A stretch of DNA of 64,000 nucleotides from positions 1,674,001-1,738,000 of the forward strand of contig JAUJPP010000011.1 of the NCBI GenBank assembly GCA_030562195.1, read 5' to 3'. The position numbers and the translations under genes were made by a program. The DNA comes from Nipponacmea schrenckii (Eukaryota > Mollusca > Gastropoda > Lottiidae). Shown here in pieces: positions 12,482-24,113 of this stretch. Every line of letters begins with the position of its first letter. Positions within the stretch are counted from its first letter, which is position 1. The notes beneath the pieces are model-generated. The model saw nothing but the letters and a program-made list of their open reading frames with translations. It searched no databases and was not told where the DNA came from.

Positions 12482-13477
12482 TAGAACTGCGTTGCAGTAC
12501 TGAAGGGTTCCTCTTAAAGGTTTTTTTAAAAAGTTAACATATGTCTAAATGTTAACAAAATCAAGTGATATTAGAACTCTTTAACAATTCATGTGTTGCC
12601 ATTCAAATTAAGTTCAACTGGCCTCACTTTCAGTAATATTGCGTGACAGTGTTCCACTCAAGTTTCGTAAAGATCGCACCGGTAGATTTTGAGAATTTCA
12701 AGGTCATCTGATATAACTCCAACAGCAATAGTAAATCTTAAAACAATAATGCTTTTTTGGTTTTGAATTTAATCCAAAGACGAGTAGCAATTTAAGTATC
12801 AAAAAATTGTAAAAAATGATGTTTTTCTTACTTTCGGGTCACTTCCGGTCAACATATGGCAAGAAATTTGGTACCAATAGATAGGTATTTAAATTTGGCA
12901 TCTATTGACACCACTTTTATACAAATTGAATGATATTTGTCAAAGTTATGACCAGTTATGCAATTATGCAATTATCTATTAGGGGAGATAACTTATCACA
13001 ATTATGTTTGTATGAGTATGTATAAGAAGTCAATATACATCTGCAAACGTTGTTTTAAGAAAAAAATGTTGAGAATGTAAAAAATTGAAATTTTGAAAAT
13101 ATGCAAATTCAAAAAATGACATTGAAAAATTGCATAAAAGTGAAAAGTCAAAGAAGCTTATTTTTGCGTTAACATTGCCCGGTGTATAATCTGAAATCAT
13201 TTTTCAAATCCATTGATTAGTTGCTGAGAAAAAACGACATTTGTAAAAATAGAAACGCATTCAAAATCGCATACTTCGCGCATGCGCAGAAGTCTGGAAT
13301 TACATTTAAAATCTAAGTTGTAACAACATTATCAGGAAATATGAAAGTTTCGTAAAGATCGCACCGGTAGATTTTGAGAATTTCAAATGTGTAAAAAAAA
13401 AAAAAAAATAATAATAATATTAATCTTAACAGAAATAATAGTGTTCCTCGCGAAACGCTGCGCTGCGAGGAACCCTA
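12482..13477 (+). mobile_element. Helitron-like nested element
   Basis: It sits between the left terminal repeat of the CACTG element and its 'tgaaacact' interior. The right end has an inverted repeat, TTCCTCGC...GCGAGGAA, four bases before CTAA, followed by a T. That resembles a Helitron 3' hairpin plus CTRR end. The left end begins CTAGAACTGCGTTGCAG rather than canonical TC. A repeat of about 40 bp ('gtttcgtaaagatcgcaccg...') occurs at about 12660 and 13345. It is non-coding. Confidence 0.4.
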
Positions 13478-14869
13478 ATGAAACACTTTTTACGGTGTAA
13501 TCTTTTCACTTTAGTTGGTGTTTTGATATTTTTTAAACTTTTAAAGGTGCAACTTATGAAAATTAATTACACCAAAGAGGTGTTACACTTACACTTTTAT
13601 AGCACCTGGTTGAGTGTAAAGTTACACTAATCATAGTGTTATCGACGACCAACACTAATTTTGGTGTAATAATTTGGTTACACTGCATAGTGTAGGAGGC
13701 ATTTCAAAGTTACACCCAATTCAGATAGTAGTTACACAAAATAAAGTATTTTACACCTCTGTTACACTTATTAAAGTGTTTTATTGTGTGACACCGAATG
13801 TGTCCACTAGTTCTTCCATTTAGACCACAGAATGAAATATAATAGCCGGTACTTTTTACTATCGGTATATATTAGCTACTCAATGGATCATATTGCATTC
13901 GGATTTTATTTTATATTTTATATAGGCCTATATACATTTTGATTTCAATTGAAATTGATTGAAAGCAATTGAAAACTCAATTAGTACCGATAGGCTACGA
14001 CAAAGCGTTATTCAAAATTTAAAGGATAAAGAGAAAAGTTAAGACCTTTCAATAGCTGAGACCATTGGGGGGGGGGATTATTGAACTTAATAAATGACAT
14101 TTTTCGGGTGAAATTGGACGCTCCATTTAGTTGGAAGTAAAATTATATTAAGTGGAAACAAATGTAGGCCTGATTTATTGAAACAAAACTTTATCTTAAT
14201 TTTAATAAATGCATGCAGATAACAAATAATTATAGTATGTAAATCAAATAGTTATGTTTTATCTCTGAGACACTAATTCAGGTCACCTCAAGTACATGTC
14301 ATTTTTTTCGAACTACGGTACGTAACAAATATACAAGTTGGACGAGGCGTGTACAGTACAACAAATCAAGCGTGGACAATTTCCGGTTCCTGGCGGTAAG
14401 GAGATTTTATGGTTGATGGATGAAACAAAATTAAAGACAAGTAAATAAACATATCTGATGAACCAGGTATTGTTGTTTTATAACTTTATACATTATGTAT
14501 AAGATGTAGACCGATACGAGGTTAATATTCGAAAAAAATGTCGAGGGCTTGCCCGAGACATTTTATTTCGAATATTAACTCAGGGGTTTGAGGTCTATAT
14601 CTAACTTACAATCCAAGGCAAACTGTGTTTCTTTTTTACTATAAACCCCCTTTTTCCGATAGATTCGATTTCCGATAGATTAGAGTTCATATAATTTTAA
14701 TTTTTATGCATTATTATTAGACTTCCATGCCTCATGATAATTTTTGTTTCTCTTTATTTTTATGGTCAGATTAATGACACAGACATAATTATTTAACTAT
14801 CTATTTGCTTTGAATTGAGTTTTGAATTGTTCGTAGTTTATTATAATTCACAATAATTTCTCTTTTCAG

Positions 14870-15040
14870 AATACTGCAACCCCACAGGAAATTCATGATG
14901 GCCCAGCAGCACCAGCATCTATTGGAGAGATTCATACAGCCAAAGACTTTTATATTGTGGTTGAATACACAAGTGTGGCTCAAGTCCACAATTTTATTGC
15001 TGCTTTATACTTCCTCCTTGTGAATATATTTTCAACATAA
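14870..15040 (+). CDS. Possible terminal exon inside the CACTG element
   Basis: A polypyrimidine tract and acceptor (ctcttttcag, ending 14869) precede a 56-codon open frame that ends in TAA at 15038-15040. The peptide has a plausible protein texture, with an Ala/Pro-rich start and then YIVVEYTSVAQVHNFIAALY. I do not recognise the family with confidence. It loosely resembles C-terminal segments of uncharacterised proteins found in animal transposon-rich loci. It could be the last exon of a transposon gene or chance; no upstream exons were found. Confidence 0.3.
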   Translation, partial: NTATPQEIHDGPAAPASIGEIHTAKDFYIVVEYTSVAQVHNFIAALYFLLVNIFST

Positions 15041-15931
15041 AATTCTTATGTTCAATAACCTAGATGTAGGTTCCAAATTTGCAATAATGACGTTATGGGC
15101 CATTGACTTCAATGTACCTATAACTAGGTTATGGAACTACAGAATTTTGAAAGAATTATATTTTTGGAATGCTGTAGCAAAGTACTATAAAGTGCCAAAT
15201 TATAGATTCAGGAGAACCTTCTCCTTTAAGTAAAAATTTAAAATATGTTAATTTTTTTTAAATTTTGAAATAAGATTTTTGTTGTTTTGATAGTATTAAA
15301 TTCAAAGTTTAAATCTTATTTCTTTTTTTTTTTTATTTAATCAACATTATCTAATTTTTCTTTATGGTATTTTTGTACCATTTGGATAAGGTTATTTGGA
15401 TAATCTGTACTGGAAAAGCAAAACAAACTGATGACTGATGATCATAAAAAGATATTACAAGTGCAGCAAAACTATTTAGAATGTAGGTCAGACCTATATA
15501 TGGAAAGCGTTATGGTTTCATTTATGTACATACATCTGACACCAGAATGCGTGTAGACTAATTCTTTGTAACTCTTTTTTATGGTGAAAACGGATAATGT
15601 TACACTTTGCTAGGAATTAATAACACTGAAGGAGTGTTCTAAACTTAGCCTACACTACCCTTAGTGCATACCTAACACTTATTATGGTGTCGGCAAACCT
15701 ATTTAGTAGTGTCAAGGTTACACCAGGGAGTGTATCAATGTTAACACCTCTTGGATGTATACTATGGATACACTTGAATGTGGTGTTAACTTACACCTCT
15801 GAGGGTTACCTTATTACACTGAAAGTGGTGTAGAAATATGACACTATACTTGGTGTAATGTTACACCCATCTGCGTGGCAGCTGAGGCGCCACCCAAATG
15901 GGTGTAAACTCGACTTATTTTTTTAACAGTG

Positions 15932-17364
15932 TATCTTTCCAAACTTAACGAAGAAGCAATCTCTCAAGAAGTTAAAGAATTTAAGACACTTCATCAGCTG
16001 TAAATTTTGGATCGAAAAGAAAACTACAACTGTAGGAATTCATAATGATAGCCAAAAAGAACAATCCAAAATACATACATGTTGAAAACCCTGATTTTTT
16101 TATTCCTCGGAATCACTTCTGAGTTTTCGGTTTTCAGATAGAGCAACATCGAAAACTCGGTAATTTTAATTCCTAAGAATCGATTCCGAGTTTTCGTTTT
16201 TCATATAGATCAATATCGAAGACTCGAACTTCTCGAAATCTTAAGATTATCGAATCCTAAGAATTCAGAATTCCATGTTTTCGACCTTTGGACTCAGACT
16301 CGGACTAGACTTCCGAGATGTCCAAGCTTACGACCTCCCCTTGAGAGAAGGTATTAAAGTACAAAGGACCTTAAAGCTTTGGGGCAATATGTCAAGGGCA
16401 AGCTCAGTGTTCACAGCTCACAGTTCACAACTATATCTTTGGATATAATATTAAATTAACCAATAAATGAAAGATGAATGGGGTACGATTATAAACAAAC
16501 CAACGGACTTGACTTTATTTCATTTTATATCACAAGTTACAAGACATTATTATAAAAGTCTCCCACGACCACGATTTACCAGGTCAGATAACCATGAATA
16601 TTTTCTTCAAAAAATTATTATATGTAGTCACCTATCTGTATTGAGGATTGGCTATTTATAATAATAAACCAGAAATAATTCCGAGCGTGGCAACGAGCAA
16701 TTATTCCATTGATTTCAAACCTTTTGAAATTTTTAACCTTTAAGCTTTCAATTTCAATGTTTTAAAGTTAAAAAAAATAATTAAATTTGCCTTCCCTTAT
16801 TTTCATATATATATATAGATATATATATAAGTAACTAGGGTTGTCATCAATTCTTGGTAAAACGAAACACTTTTAGTTCCTTTCTGAGCGAACAAGTTGT
16901 AATTTAATCCATATTCAATTTATATATATACACATTATCTTAGCATGCTTTCAGCTTATTAGCTTCTTCAGAGATGATCTATATATTTATATACAATAAT
17001 TGGACCGGTAATACTTATATCAATAGAAGGAAGAGGTGTTCTAATGACTGGGAAAAATACCAGATGGTCCCACATCATTAATGACTCGTAAAGAGGCTAA
17101 TTATGACCGGAATTCCCACGGTAGGGTACTAACATAGGTATGTACGTCAAGTCTCAAATGTCGTTCAAATGTCGTTGATCTTTTTTTTGATCATCCAGTC
17201 TGTCAATTCGGTACATAAATCATGACGTAACCGGGCGCTGTTGTTATTGCCCACATTCCTTAATATTTTCCACAACAACAATGGCATTTTGGTATTCCAT
17301 TTATTATCTCTAGCAAAAGGCAATAAAACGTTTAAATATCATTTTGTAAAAACATTATGAATTA
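15932..17364. other. Intergenic, repeat-derived, no gene
   Basis: About 16090-16330 carries 'gaaaactcgg/gagttttcg' words, shared in reverse orientation with about 40240-40450. TA-rich microsatellite stretches lie near 16805-16830 and 16918-16935. No coding frame is convincing. Confidence 0.5.
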
Positions 17365-17610
17365 ATTCAAATAAGTTTTAACTCACTAATAATAAAATAC
17401 AAAATCAATTTTTAGACGCCTTTATTCATATGACGTCATTTGGTCACGTGAACAATCATGGAGTCTAAATTTAGCGTTTCAAAGCTGATCAGAGTCAAAT
17501 GGATTCCCAAAGCATTTCTACGTCCACATAGGTCTTTTGAACTTGAGAATACATGGAGTATTCATTAGAAACCCCAATTAATCAATTAGTAAGCTAACTT
17601 TGGCTCTAAT
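17365..17610 (+). repeat. Upstream region of the SWIM gene, inverted copy at 63735-64000
   Basis: The segment from 'taactcactaataataaaat' to 'aactttggctctaattc' reappears in reverse complement at the right edge of the window with only scattered differences. It includes the words atgacgtcat and gtcacgtga, which resemble CRE and E-box sites and could serve a promoter. The duplicated stretch stops just upstream of the gene's start codon. Confidence 0.75.
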
Positions 17611-17684
17611 TCATGGATCCGACGTCGAGAGTTTAGCCACGCCCCCCGCAGCAACCGTAACCATGTATCACAAACACAGCAAAC

Positions 17685-18590
17685 ATGGCGGCGGCGAACG
17701 ACTCATTAGTGGAAATCCCAGACAACATTGCAGTGTCATACCTACCGGATTACGCGACTTTATCACAGAAGTCTTTGGAAAAAGGTCTAAATTACTTTAT
17801 GCAAAGTTACATACATGATATAAAAGTCACAAAAGATCGACATCTTGTAAATGTCAACGCTAAATGCTGGCGGTCTATGAGGAAATCAGAAGCACCGTAC
17901 CAAATACAGATCGAAATTAATTCGGACAAATCAGCTTTATCGGAATCCTATTGCAAATGTAAAGCAGGGTGAGTATATCTATATTGAAGTCTTGGTAATG
18001 GGGAGTCTGCTGAATTGATACCCGGTTTGCATGATAGGCCTTATCATCTCAAATTGACACTTGTGGATTGCCGGCTTAAACAGCAGGTGTCATTCGTCGA
18101 TAGGCCTACGACAGCTTTTACACAAAGTTCATTGTACAACTCTAGACGGAAACTCATAATATCTTATAAAAATACATACTCCATTCCTGTATGTAGGGCC
18201 TAAGATGTAAATGCCCAGATGGGTGTGAACTGTCACTGGCGGTAATGGATGAATGGCATTGATATTCCAACAAATAATTACAAAGACTGACAATAGGCCT
18301 AGGCTAATGGATTTGATCTCATTTTTAAAATGCCTCCTTTGTTTTTCATTTTTCAGTCTTAATGGACATTGCTCACATGTTATCGGGCTACTGAAGACAC
18401 TTCAGGGTTTGAAATTGCACAACTTCAAAAAAGCGCCAGAACATCACAGTTGTACATCTATTCCACAACAATGGCATGTGCCAAGGGGAGAGAAAATTAA
18501 GCCAGTTCCATTAAATCATGTGGTGGTTGCAAGACCCACAGAGCACAGAAAAAGAAAGCCTGTAATATGCAGTATGGATGAAAGCTATAA
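17685..18590 (+). CDS. SWIM zinc-finger protein, first two exons (partial)
   Basis: Exon 1 runs from an ATG in good context (aacATGGCGGCG) at 17685 to 17968, before a consensus donor GTGAGT. The acceptor ttttcag ends at 18356 and exon 2 runs from 18357. The two exons join in phase, and only the join creates the zinc ligands: CKC at the end of exon 1 and CSH seven residues later in exon 2, which is the CxC...CxH pattern of SWIM fingers. Exon 2 probably ends at 18590 before GTAGGT; read through, it would hit TAG at once. SWIM domains bind nucleic acid or protein. In molluscs such proteins often carry a YqaJ nuclease domain further on, but no such exon was found before the repeats starting about 18.7 kb. 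The gene may be truncated or have distant exons. Confidence 0.7.
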
Positions 18591-21309
18591 GTAGGTTTAT
18601 TAAACATTTATTTCCACAATCAGATACATCAATTCAATGGCAATAGATCACAGGTCAGCTTTAATTTAAGGAAATTTAATCAAACATCAGGCCTTGATCC
18701 ATCTCAAACATTTTGCTAAATTAGTTTTCGGCTAAGGAAAGGGAATAAACTTCACTCCTACCAATCGTGCAGGATACCTTTGATCTACATTGCAAGTGCC
18801 CCATACACAGCGTCGAACCATTTAGAGACAAACTAATACAGAAATTATTCAGTACTGTACAGCTAAACGAGTGTATCACACGCTTTGTTTGTGATGCAAA
18901 GATGGCGGACGCCGATCGGCGCTCAGGGCTGTCGGCCAGCGCGTGATTTGATTGGCTGAAAATAAGCTTCGTCGGATCTATGAATTAATGAGGCAAGCCA
19001 TCTTTAACAGGAAATTAAAAAGGACTTCAGGTACCTAATACAATTCCAACTTTATACATACACTTCAGAAATGTCAATTAAAAATGTTAAATTGTACATA
19101 ATAAAGAAACAAAAACTCAAAGAGGCAGAAAATAGTTTAATTTAATCTTAAGGGTATTTAATCGAATATAACGTTATCGTATGGTTAGTTGTATAATCTA
19201 ACCTTTGAAGAAATAAATGAGAAGTTAACATTTCTTTAACAATCAACACAATTTGATTTTATGACCTGTTACATAATCTTCTTCACTCTTCTTGTAACAT
19301 TAATATCTGTTTAATTAGGATGTAATTTTATTCAAAATATTTTTGAAAATTTTATTTATACATATTGATTTATATATTGTTTGAAAGCTGTGAATTTCTA
19401 CATTATTAATCTGTTCGAATTTTGTCTTTAAGTTAAGTAGAAGTAAAAAAAAGTTAAAATCGCTTATTTTCCATCGTCTGTTTTTTCAACAGTTTACGGT
19501 CTATAACTAAAATAAAGATATTGTTAGAAAACTAAGGACAAGCACATTGCAATAAAATTGTTATGTATGGCTCAATGACCTCTAAGTTCAAATCAACAGT
19601 TTTATTATCATTGTTGTATTACCCTCTTTTAACTCCTGTCAATCATAAAAATCTCTTATTTTAGCAGAAAAATAGGAATTGTTTAATTTTGCGAAATTTA
19701 ACAATTTTTTAATTTTGTATTAAACTATCCATGTCATATATCGTTAAATAGAGAAGATCAAATCCTTTTATATTTTAAAATCCATATTGATGGGGAATAT
19801 AAACATAACGAGTTAGATCCTCATTCGAAAAATAAAACTTATATTTTAAAAAATATGATTATGAATTATTGTCATATATCGTTGAAAAGAGAACCAAATG
19901 GGCATTGATAATTGTAAAATTCAATTCTTTGCGTACGCTAGAGATTGTGATACAGCCGGCCAAAGTTGACATAAATATCATTTTTTTTATGCCTATAAAA
20001 CCGGAAGTTAAATTTTTGCAACCAATTTACGCAAACCCATGAATAGTTGAGGTCAAGGACATTCTACATTGAAAATTTCAATGACAATAAGGGTCAAGAT
20101 CACTTAATATAGACTTTTGAATTTAAAAAAAATTCAAACGGGAATAAAAAAGAATTTAAATTCGAAAATTAAAATTCTGTTTCCAACATTTTTTAGATAA
20201 AATAACAAGGTTTTAATAGACACCAAAATAAAGATCAGCTAAAATCCGCAACTCTGATGTACTAGCGCATACGTAACTTTCAGGTTATATTTTTTTCTTA
20301 TGTGATTCAAATTAATTATGCTAGATAATTTGTACTGTTTTTGTCTACATTTGTGAATTTGTGAAGTCCCCACGCACAAACCGGAAGTGATTCAAAAGAT
20401 TTGATGAAATATTTTTATTTGTTGTGGCCTTCTCTCCATATCCTGTAAATTTTAAATGGATCCGATAATTAGCGCCCGAGTTGAAAATTTTAAAATTTTT
20501 CATGAAAATTTTTTTTCTATACAAATATTCAGTTTTCAATATTTTTTTTATTCCATTCGATAAATCTTGTTATAAAGAAAATTAAAAAGGAAACCCGAGG
20601 TAAATCGGTCCATAAATAAAATCTACAACTTCCAAACAAATTTTGTCGACATTATGCAATAAGTTACTTCTGAGTAACCAAAATTTTCATGTTTTATTCT
20701 AGCCCATTGTTAGATCTATGATCAAAACAGATTTGATTGCCCCCCCCCCCCCAAACAAATTGTCAAAAAAAATATTCGACACATTACTCATATCATCAAT
20801 GCACACAAAAATCACAGGTCGAAATAATCGAGCGCATGACTGTGAGTGTAGAGTAGGTCTAACCGTTGGTATCCACCTTTATTGACATTTGGCAACAAAA
20901 AAGTCATAAATCTATATAATTTTCATGGTGCTCACAAAAGAGACAGATCAAGCACGCATAATAATTACGTCGGCATTAAAACAATAGCCATAGTTTCGTA
21001 TTTAGGGGTAATAAGGCCAATACGAAGTAACCAGGACGGTGTGTTCCCATTACTCATAATTCCCATTACTCATAATCCCAGTTCTCATAAATTAAATCAA
21101 ATTCTGAAAATAGTAAATACCTATAGTATAAATGGAATTGTCCAAGCATTTCAGTAGATGGATTAACAACTAATGAACACAATTAATCATTCATTTTCTA
21201 CAGTTTCTTTAGGGTTTGTTTGATATATTCATGTATTTGCTATCCCAAATTCGTTTGATGTTAACTGGCTTCAATCAACTTTTTGATTTAATACATGTAA
21301 CTTTATCAA
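18591..21309. other. Intergenic, dispersed repeats, no gene
   Basis: AT-rich, with patches resembling 7861-9539 (for example 19380-19510 in reverse) and a C homopolymer at about 20742-20755. About 20940-21050 ('cggcattaaaacaatagcc...', then 'aataaggcc') matches 63290-63360 in the same orientation. That is a dispersed repeat. Confidence 0.45.
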
Positions 21310-21555
21310 ATGATATCAGTTATAGGAGGTCTACCAATTGATAGAACCCAAGAAACGTGTATCGACATCATGAAGAATGCGCCAGATGTAGAGAAGAAGG
21401 TTGCCTTCCATGACTATATCACAACTACATGGGTAGATGGTGATGCCAGATATATCCATCCATTTTGCAACCATTACAACACAATCGCACCAACAAAAAT
21501 TTCGAGGGATTTCACTGAGACAAAATGTTCACCCATAATCATCCAACTATTTTAG
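21310..21555 (+). pseudogene. MULE-type transposase C-terminal scrap
   Basis: The 81-codon frame contains HDYITTTWVDGDARYIHPF followed by CNHYNTIAPT. This resembles the segment of MULE transposases where an aromatic 'Y..TW..G....P..WN.Y' block precedes an 'RTNN..E.WH' block. The second block is missing, as if deleted right after APT. The frame then drifts to a stop, and the +1 frame near 21520 would suit the continuation better. It is probably a decayed fragment; a short exon of an unrelated gene cannot be excluded. Confidence 0.3.
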
Positions 21556-21825
21556 ATTTTAAGATGTAAACAACGAGTTTATAGGGAAATTGACAATAGG
21601 TTGGGACGATTAAAGAACCAGTTGGTCATTTGACGAAACTTAATTGATTTCATCAAAGTGCTTAAATATGTGCAAATATTTTGTTGTTAATATTGAGTGT
21701 TTATATTATTGAGATTGAGATTAAAGAATATTATTGCCTATATAATGGATTATGACCAAGTCTCTATAGGGGTACAGCTGGGGATTAAAGATGCACTGAA
21801 CCATAAATAATTAATTATGATAAAT

Positions 21826-21831
21826 GGGAAT
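21826..21831. repeat. Left target-site duplication of the Polinton (GGGAAT)
   Basis: GGGAAT lies directly before the first base of the left terminal repeat. The identical hexamer follows the last base of the right terminal repeat at 38918-38923. Six-base duplications are the hallmark of Polinton/Maverick integration. Confidence 0.9.
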
Positions 21832-21912
21832 AGTAGTAATAGAGCTTACAGATATCCGGCAAACCTCCGCTCCGCTCCGAGCTACCGTATATCTGTAAGC
21901 TCTATTACTACT
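21832..21912. other. Terminal hairpin at the left Polinton end
   Basis: Bases 21832-21859 and 21885-21912 are inverted copies (27 of 28 match) around a 25-base C-rich loop. The outermost bases of the element can therefore fold into a hairpin. The right end has the same structure at 38837-38917. Confidence 0.88.
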
Positions 21913-22547
21913 ATTTGCCCACCCGCCCTCCCTTTAAATAAAATACATCACCAAAAATGTATTAAATAAACATTCACTTTAAACTTCATGATATATTATT
22001 AACTAAATTCGTCTGCTAAATTATTAAAATTGTTTAATCAATATTCTCTTTAACATTCTTGAATATTCTCGAATTTTATTAACTGCGTCGTAATAGTTCA
22101 CATCTGTTACTTGTTTGAAGCCGTTCGTGTTAATGTACAGTTCAGTTTCTGTTTACTCTAGGTGTAATATTCTTTGGACAAGAGATTAACAGAATTATAT
22201 TTGACAATTATCCAATTAAGGTATGTAATATCTATATCTAATATTAACAGTTAATAATATCAAATTTTCGTAAGTTTGTCAATTGTAAAACTAGAACGAA
22301 TGGTTTCAGAAATCGGACAATGTTTCAAAATAATTCTGAAGAAGTAACGTTCTGGAAACTAATGTGATTTGAAAATATTTGTTCTAAAACAGTTCGAGAT
22401 TCTGTTTAGAAAGGTGAGTGTGTAAAATATTTAATAATAAATTCTCCATTTTTTTATGTTTCAGGTTACGTGGCAAGTATTCCACCAGATGTTATGAATA
22501 ATCAATAATACAGTATTGACTCAGAAATATGTGTTATGTACCATGTG

Positions 22548-22731
22548 ATCTTATTAACATAGAAAAGGAATATCATTCCTCTGAGACTGCGTATTAGAGT
22601 AGCTAATTAACATAAAATAGGAATATCATTCCTCTGAGACTGCGTATTGGAGTATTTGTTTGAGTCTGCGTATTGGAGTAACTTATTAACATAAAATAGG
22701 AATATCATTCCTCTGAGACTGCGTATTTGAA
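22548..22731 (+). repeat. Iteron-like direct repeats in the left TIR
   Basis: Three units of about 50-60 bp each contain GGAATATCATTCC (a 5-bp stem around ATC), then CTCTGAGACTGCGTATT. A partial fourth unit lacks the stem. The mirror set is at 38052-38228. The layout suggests sites for an element-encoded or host factor; that role is inference. Confidence 0.7.
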
Positions 22732-22868
22732 TAACAACCTAATATCAACATCCGTAACTATGAGTTGTACTATCAATAATGTTGTATTGATAATGAACCT
22801 TTGAATTTATTTATACTTGTAATAAACTTCTTTTGTTTGTATTTCTTGTATCAAATCTACTATATTAA

Positions 22869-23807
22869 GGGGGTTGACAACCCTAAACCTATGTACAAAA
22901 AATAGACGATTTCAACCACTTCTTTTCCACCTATCTGAAATATTTAAATATCAATGGAAAGAGGGGACTTTCAGCTATCCAAAAATATAAAATTTATTTC
23001 TTTATGACATTTCAACTTTAAGAAATAGGGTATGAAAGATGAACGAAAAAAACGTCAATTATTCCCTTAAAATTAGCATATCTACTAGACTATTTAATAA
23101 AGAGGGTTGAAATTTTGCTTAAAGCAAGTCTACTTGTATCTCTACAAAATTACGTTGGCTTTTTGGAAAATTTTGTTTTGTTTTGAAGATATTGATAGAA
23201 ATCAAAATTTTGCGAGTGCATTTACGAAAAATTGAATTTTTAAAAAACTATTCATTTTATTTAAAAAAAAGCCAACGTAAAGTTATAGAGGACATCGTAA
23301 GCTTTAGCTGAAGCCAAAGTTTGTATTGTAAGCGAGATATGCTATTGGAAAAATGACAGTTTTTTTCAACATTTTGCAAACACATGTAAACCTTACGTAA
23401 TTAACGATCATGTTGTTAAAAGATTGTCTTTCATGCTGTAGAAATCTTTAAGCACCTTTGAGGCATCGATATGCACCGATATCCACATAATTGGAGTGCT
23501 AAAACAATGGATTAGCGCATGTCAAAACCGTTCCACCCACCAATCATAAAATTTTCTTTGTTTACATGTGACGTAATGATTTATGGGACATCACGTGACT
23601 TCTGGATTCCCCCGATACACAAACTCTTACTTCGCGTGCCGATATTAACAATAACTGACCGGCAAACGTAGAGAATGTTTATTTAGCCGATGACGTTGTA
23701 ATCACAAATGTCAACTGACAACGTAATTTGTACGTCTACATAGAAGAATACCCCGATTTGTTCTATAAATAGAAATACACCTCGAACGATAAGGTTGTCA
23801 ACCCCCA
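22869..23807. mobile_element. MITE-like insertion in the left TIR, TAA target duplication
   Basis: It begins GGGGGTTGACAACC and ends GGTTGTCAACCCCC(A), an inverted repeat of at least 14 bp. The right TIR keeps the empty site (ctatattaaaaatatggg in this orientation), so the insertion can be read exactly. TAA occurs at 22866-22868 and again at 23808-23810. A TAA duplication fits PIF/Harbinger-type elements. No open frame of note lies inside, so it is non-autonomous. Confidence 0.8.
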
Positions 23808-23814
23808 TAAAAAT

Positions 23815-24072
23815 ATGGGATTGATTTTAAAGCATGAAAAGGAAAAGTTCAATTACACTGGCGATGGTTTCTTCTCTGGATTGATGTCCCTTATACCAAA
23901 GGTTACATCTTTTGTAACTAAAAACAAAGACCTTATATCCTCGGGGGCAAAAGCGATTTCATCAGTCGGGCAGGCAGCGAGTTCAATTAGCAAATCTGTC
24001 CAACAAAAAAATGAATTAGATGAATTGCGCAAAATAAGAGAACTCAGACATAATGCGAAACACGGAAAATGA
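23815..24072 (+). CDS. Small Polinton protein, N-terminus encoded within the TIR
   Basis: An 85-residue protein, intact. The first 39 residues come from the terminal repeat, so the same N-terminus exists at the other end of the element (37796-37913). Residues about 15-55 are amphipathic, with hydrophobic and Ser/Ala-rich stretches (GDGFFSGLMSLIPKVTSFV). The tail is basic (LRKIRELRHNAKHGK). The small size, charge and YTGDG motif recall adenovirus-type core or minor capsid peptides released by the viral protease, but that is inference. It lies 41 bases before the capsid gene and is probably driven by a TIR promoter. Confidence 0.7.
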   Translation: MGLILKHEKEKFNYTGDGFFSGLMSLIPKVTSFVTKNKDLISSGAKAISSVGQAASSISKSVQQKNELDELRKIRELRHNAKHGK

Positions 24073-24113
24073 TTTAAGGTGTTGGGATAAGGCCTAAATC
24101 CTGTTATGTAAAA

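Larger units (their letters stand above)
12460..15931. mobile_element. CACTG-ended transposon with terminal inverted repeats
   Basis: The left end CACTGTTAAAAATAAGTG (from 12460) is matched in reverse by the right end, which closes in TTTAACAGTG at 15931. Both flanks (about 13480-13810 and 15590-15900) carry many short GTGTAAC/GTTACACC words in both orientations, like subterminal transposase-binding repeats. A separate element is nested at 12482-13477. No clear target duplication was found. A possible terminal exon at 14870-15040 lies inside. The superfamily is undecided. Confidence 0.55.
21832..23932 (+). repeat. Left terminal inverted repeat of the Polinton, interrupted by a MITE
   Basis: It matches 37796-38917 in reverse complement, apart from the 939-bp insertion at 22869-23807 and small differences. 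Without the insertion the repeat is about 1.16 kb. The inner edge is at ...aaaacaaagacc, 118 bases into the first gene. It contains an 81-bp terminal hairpin and three iteron-like repeats. Confidence 0.93.
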
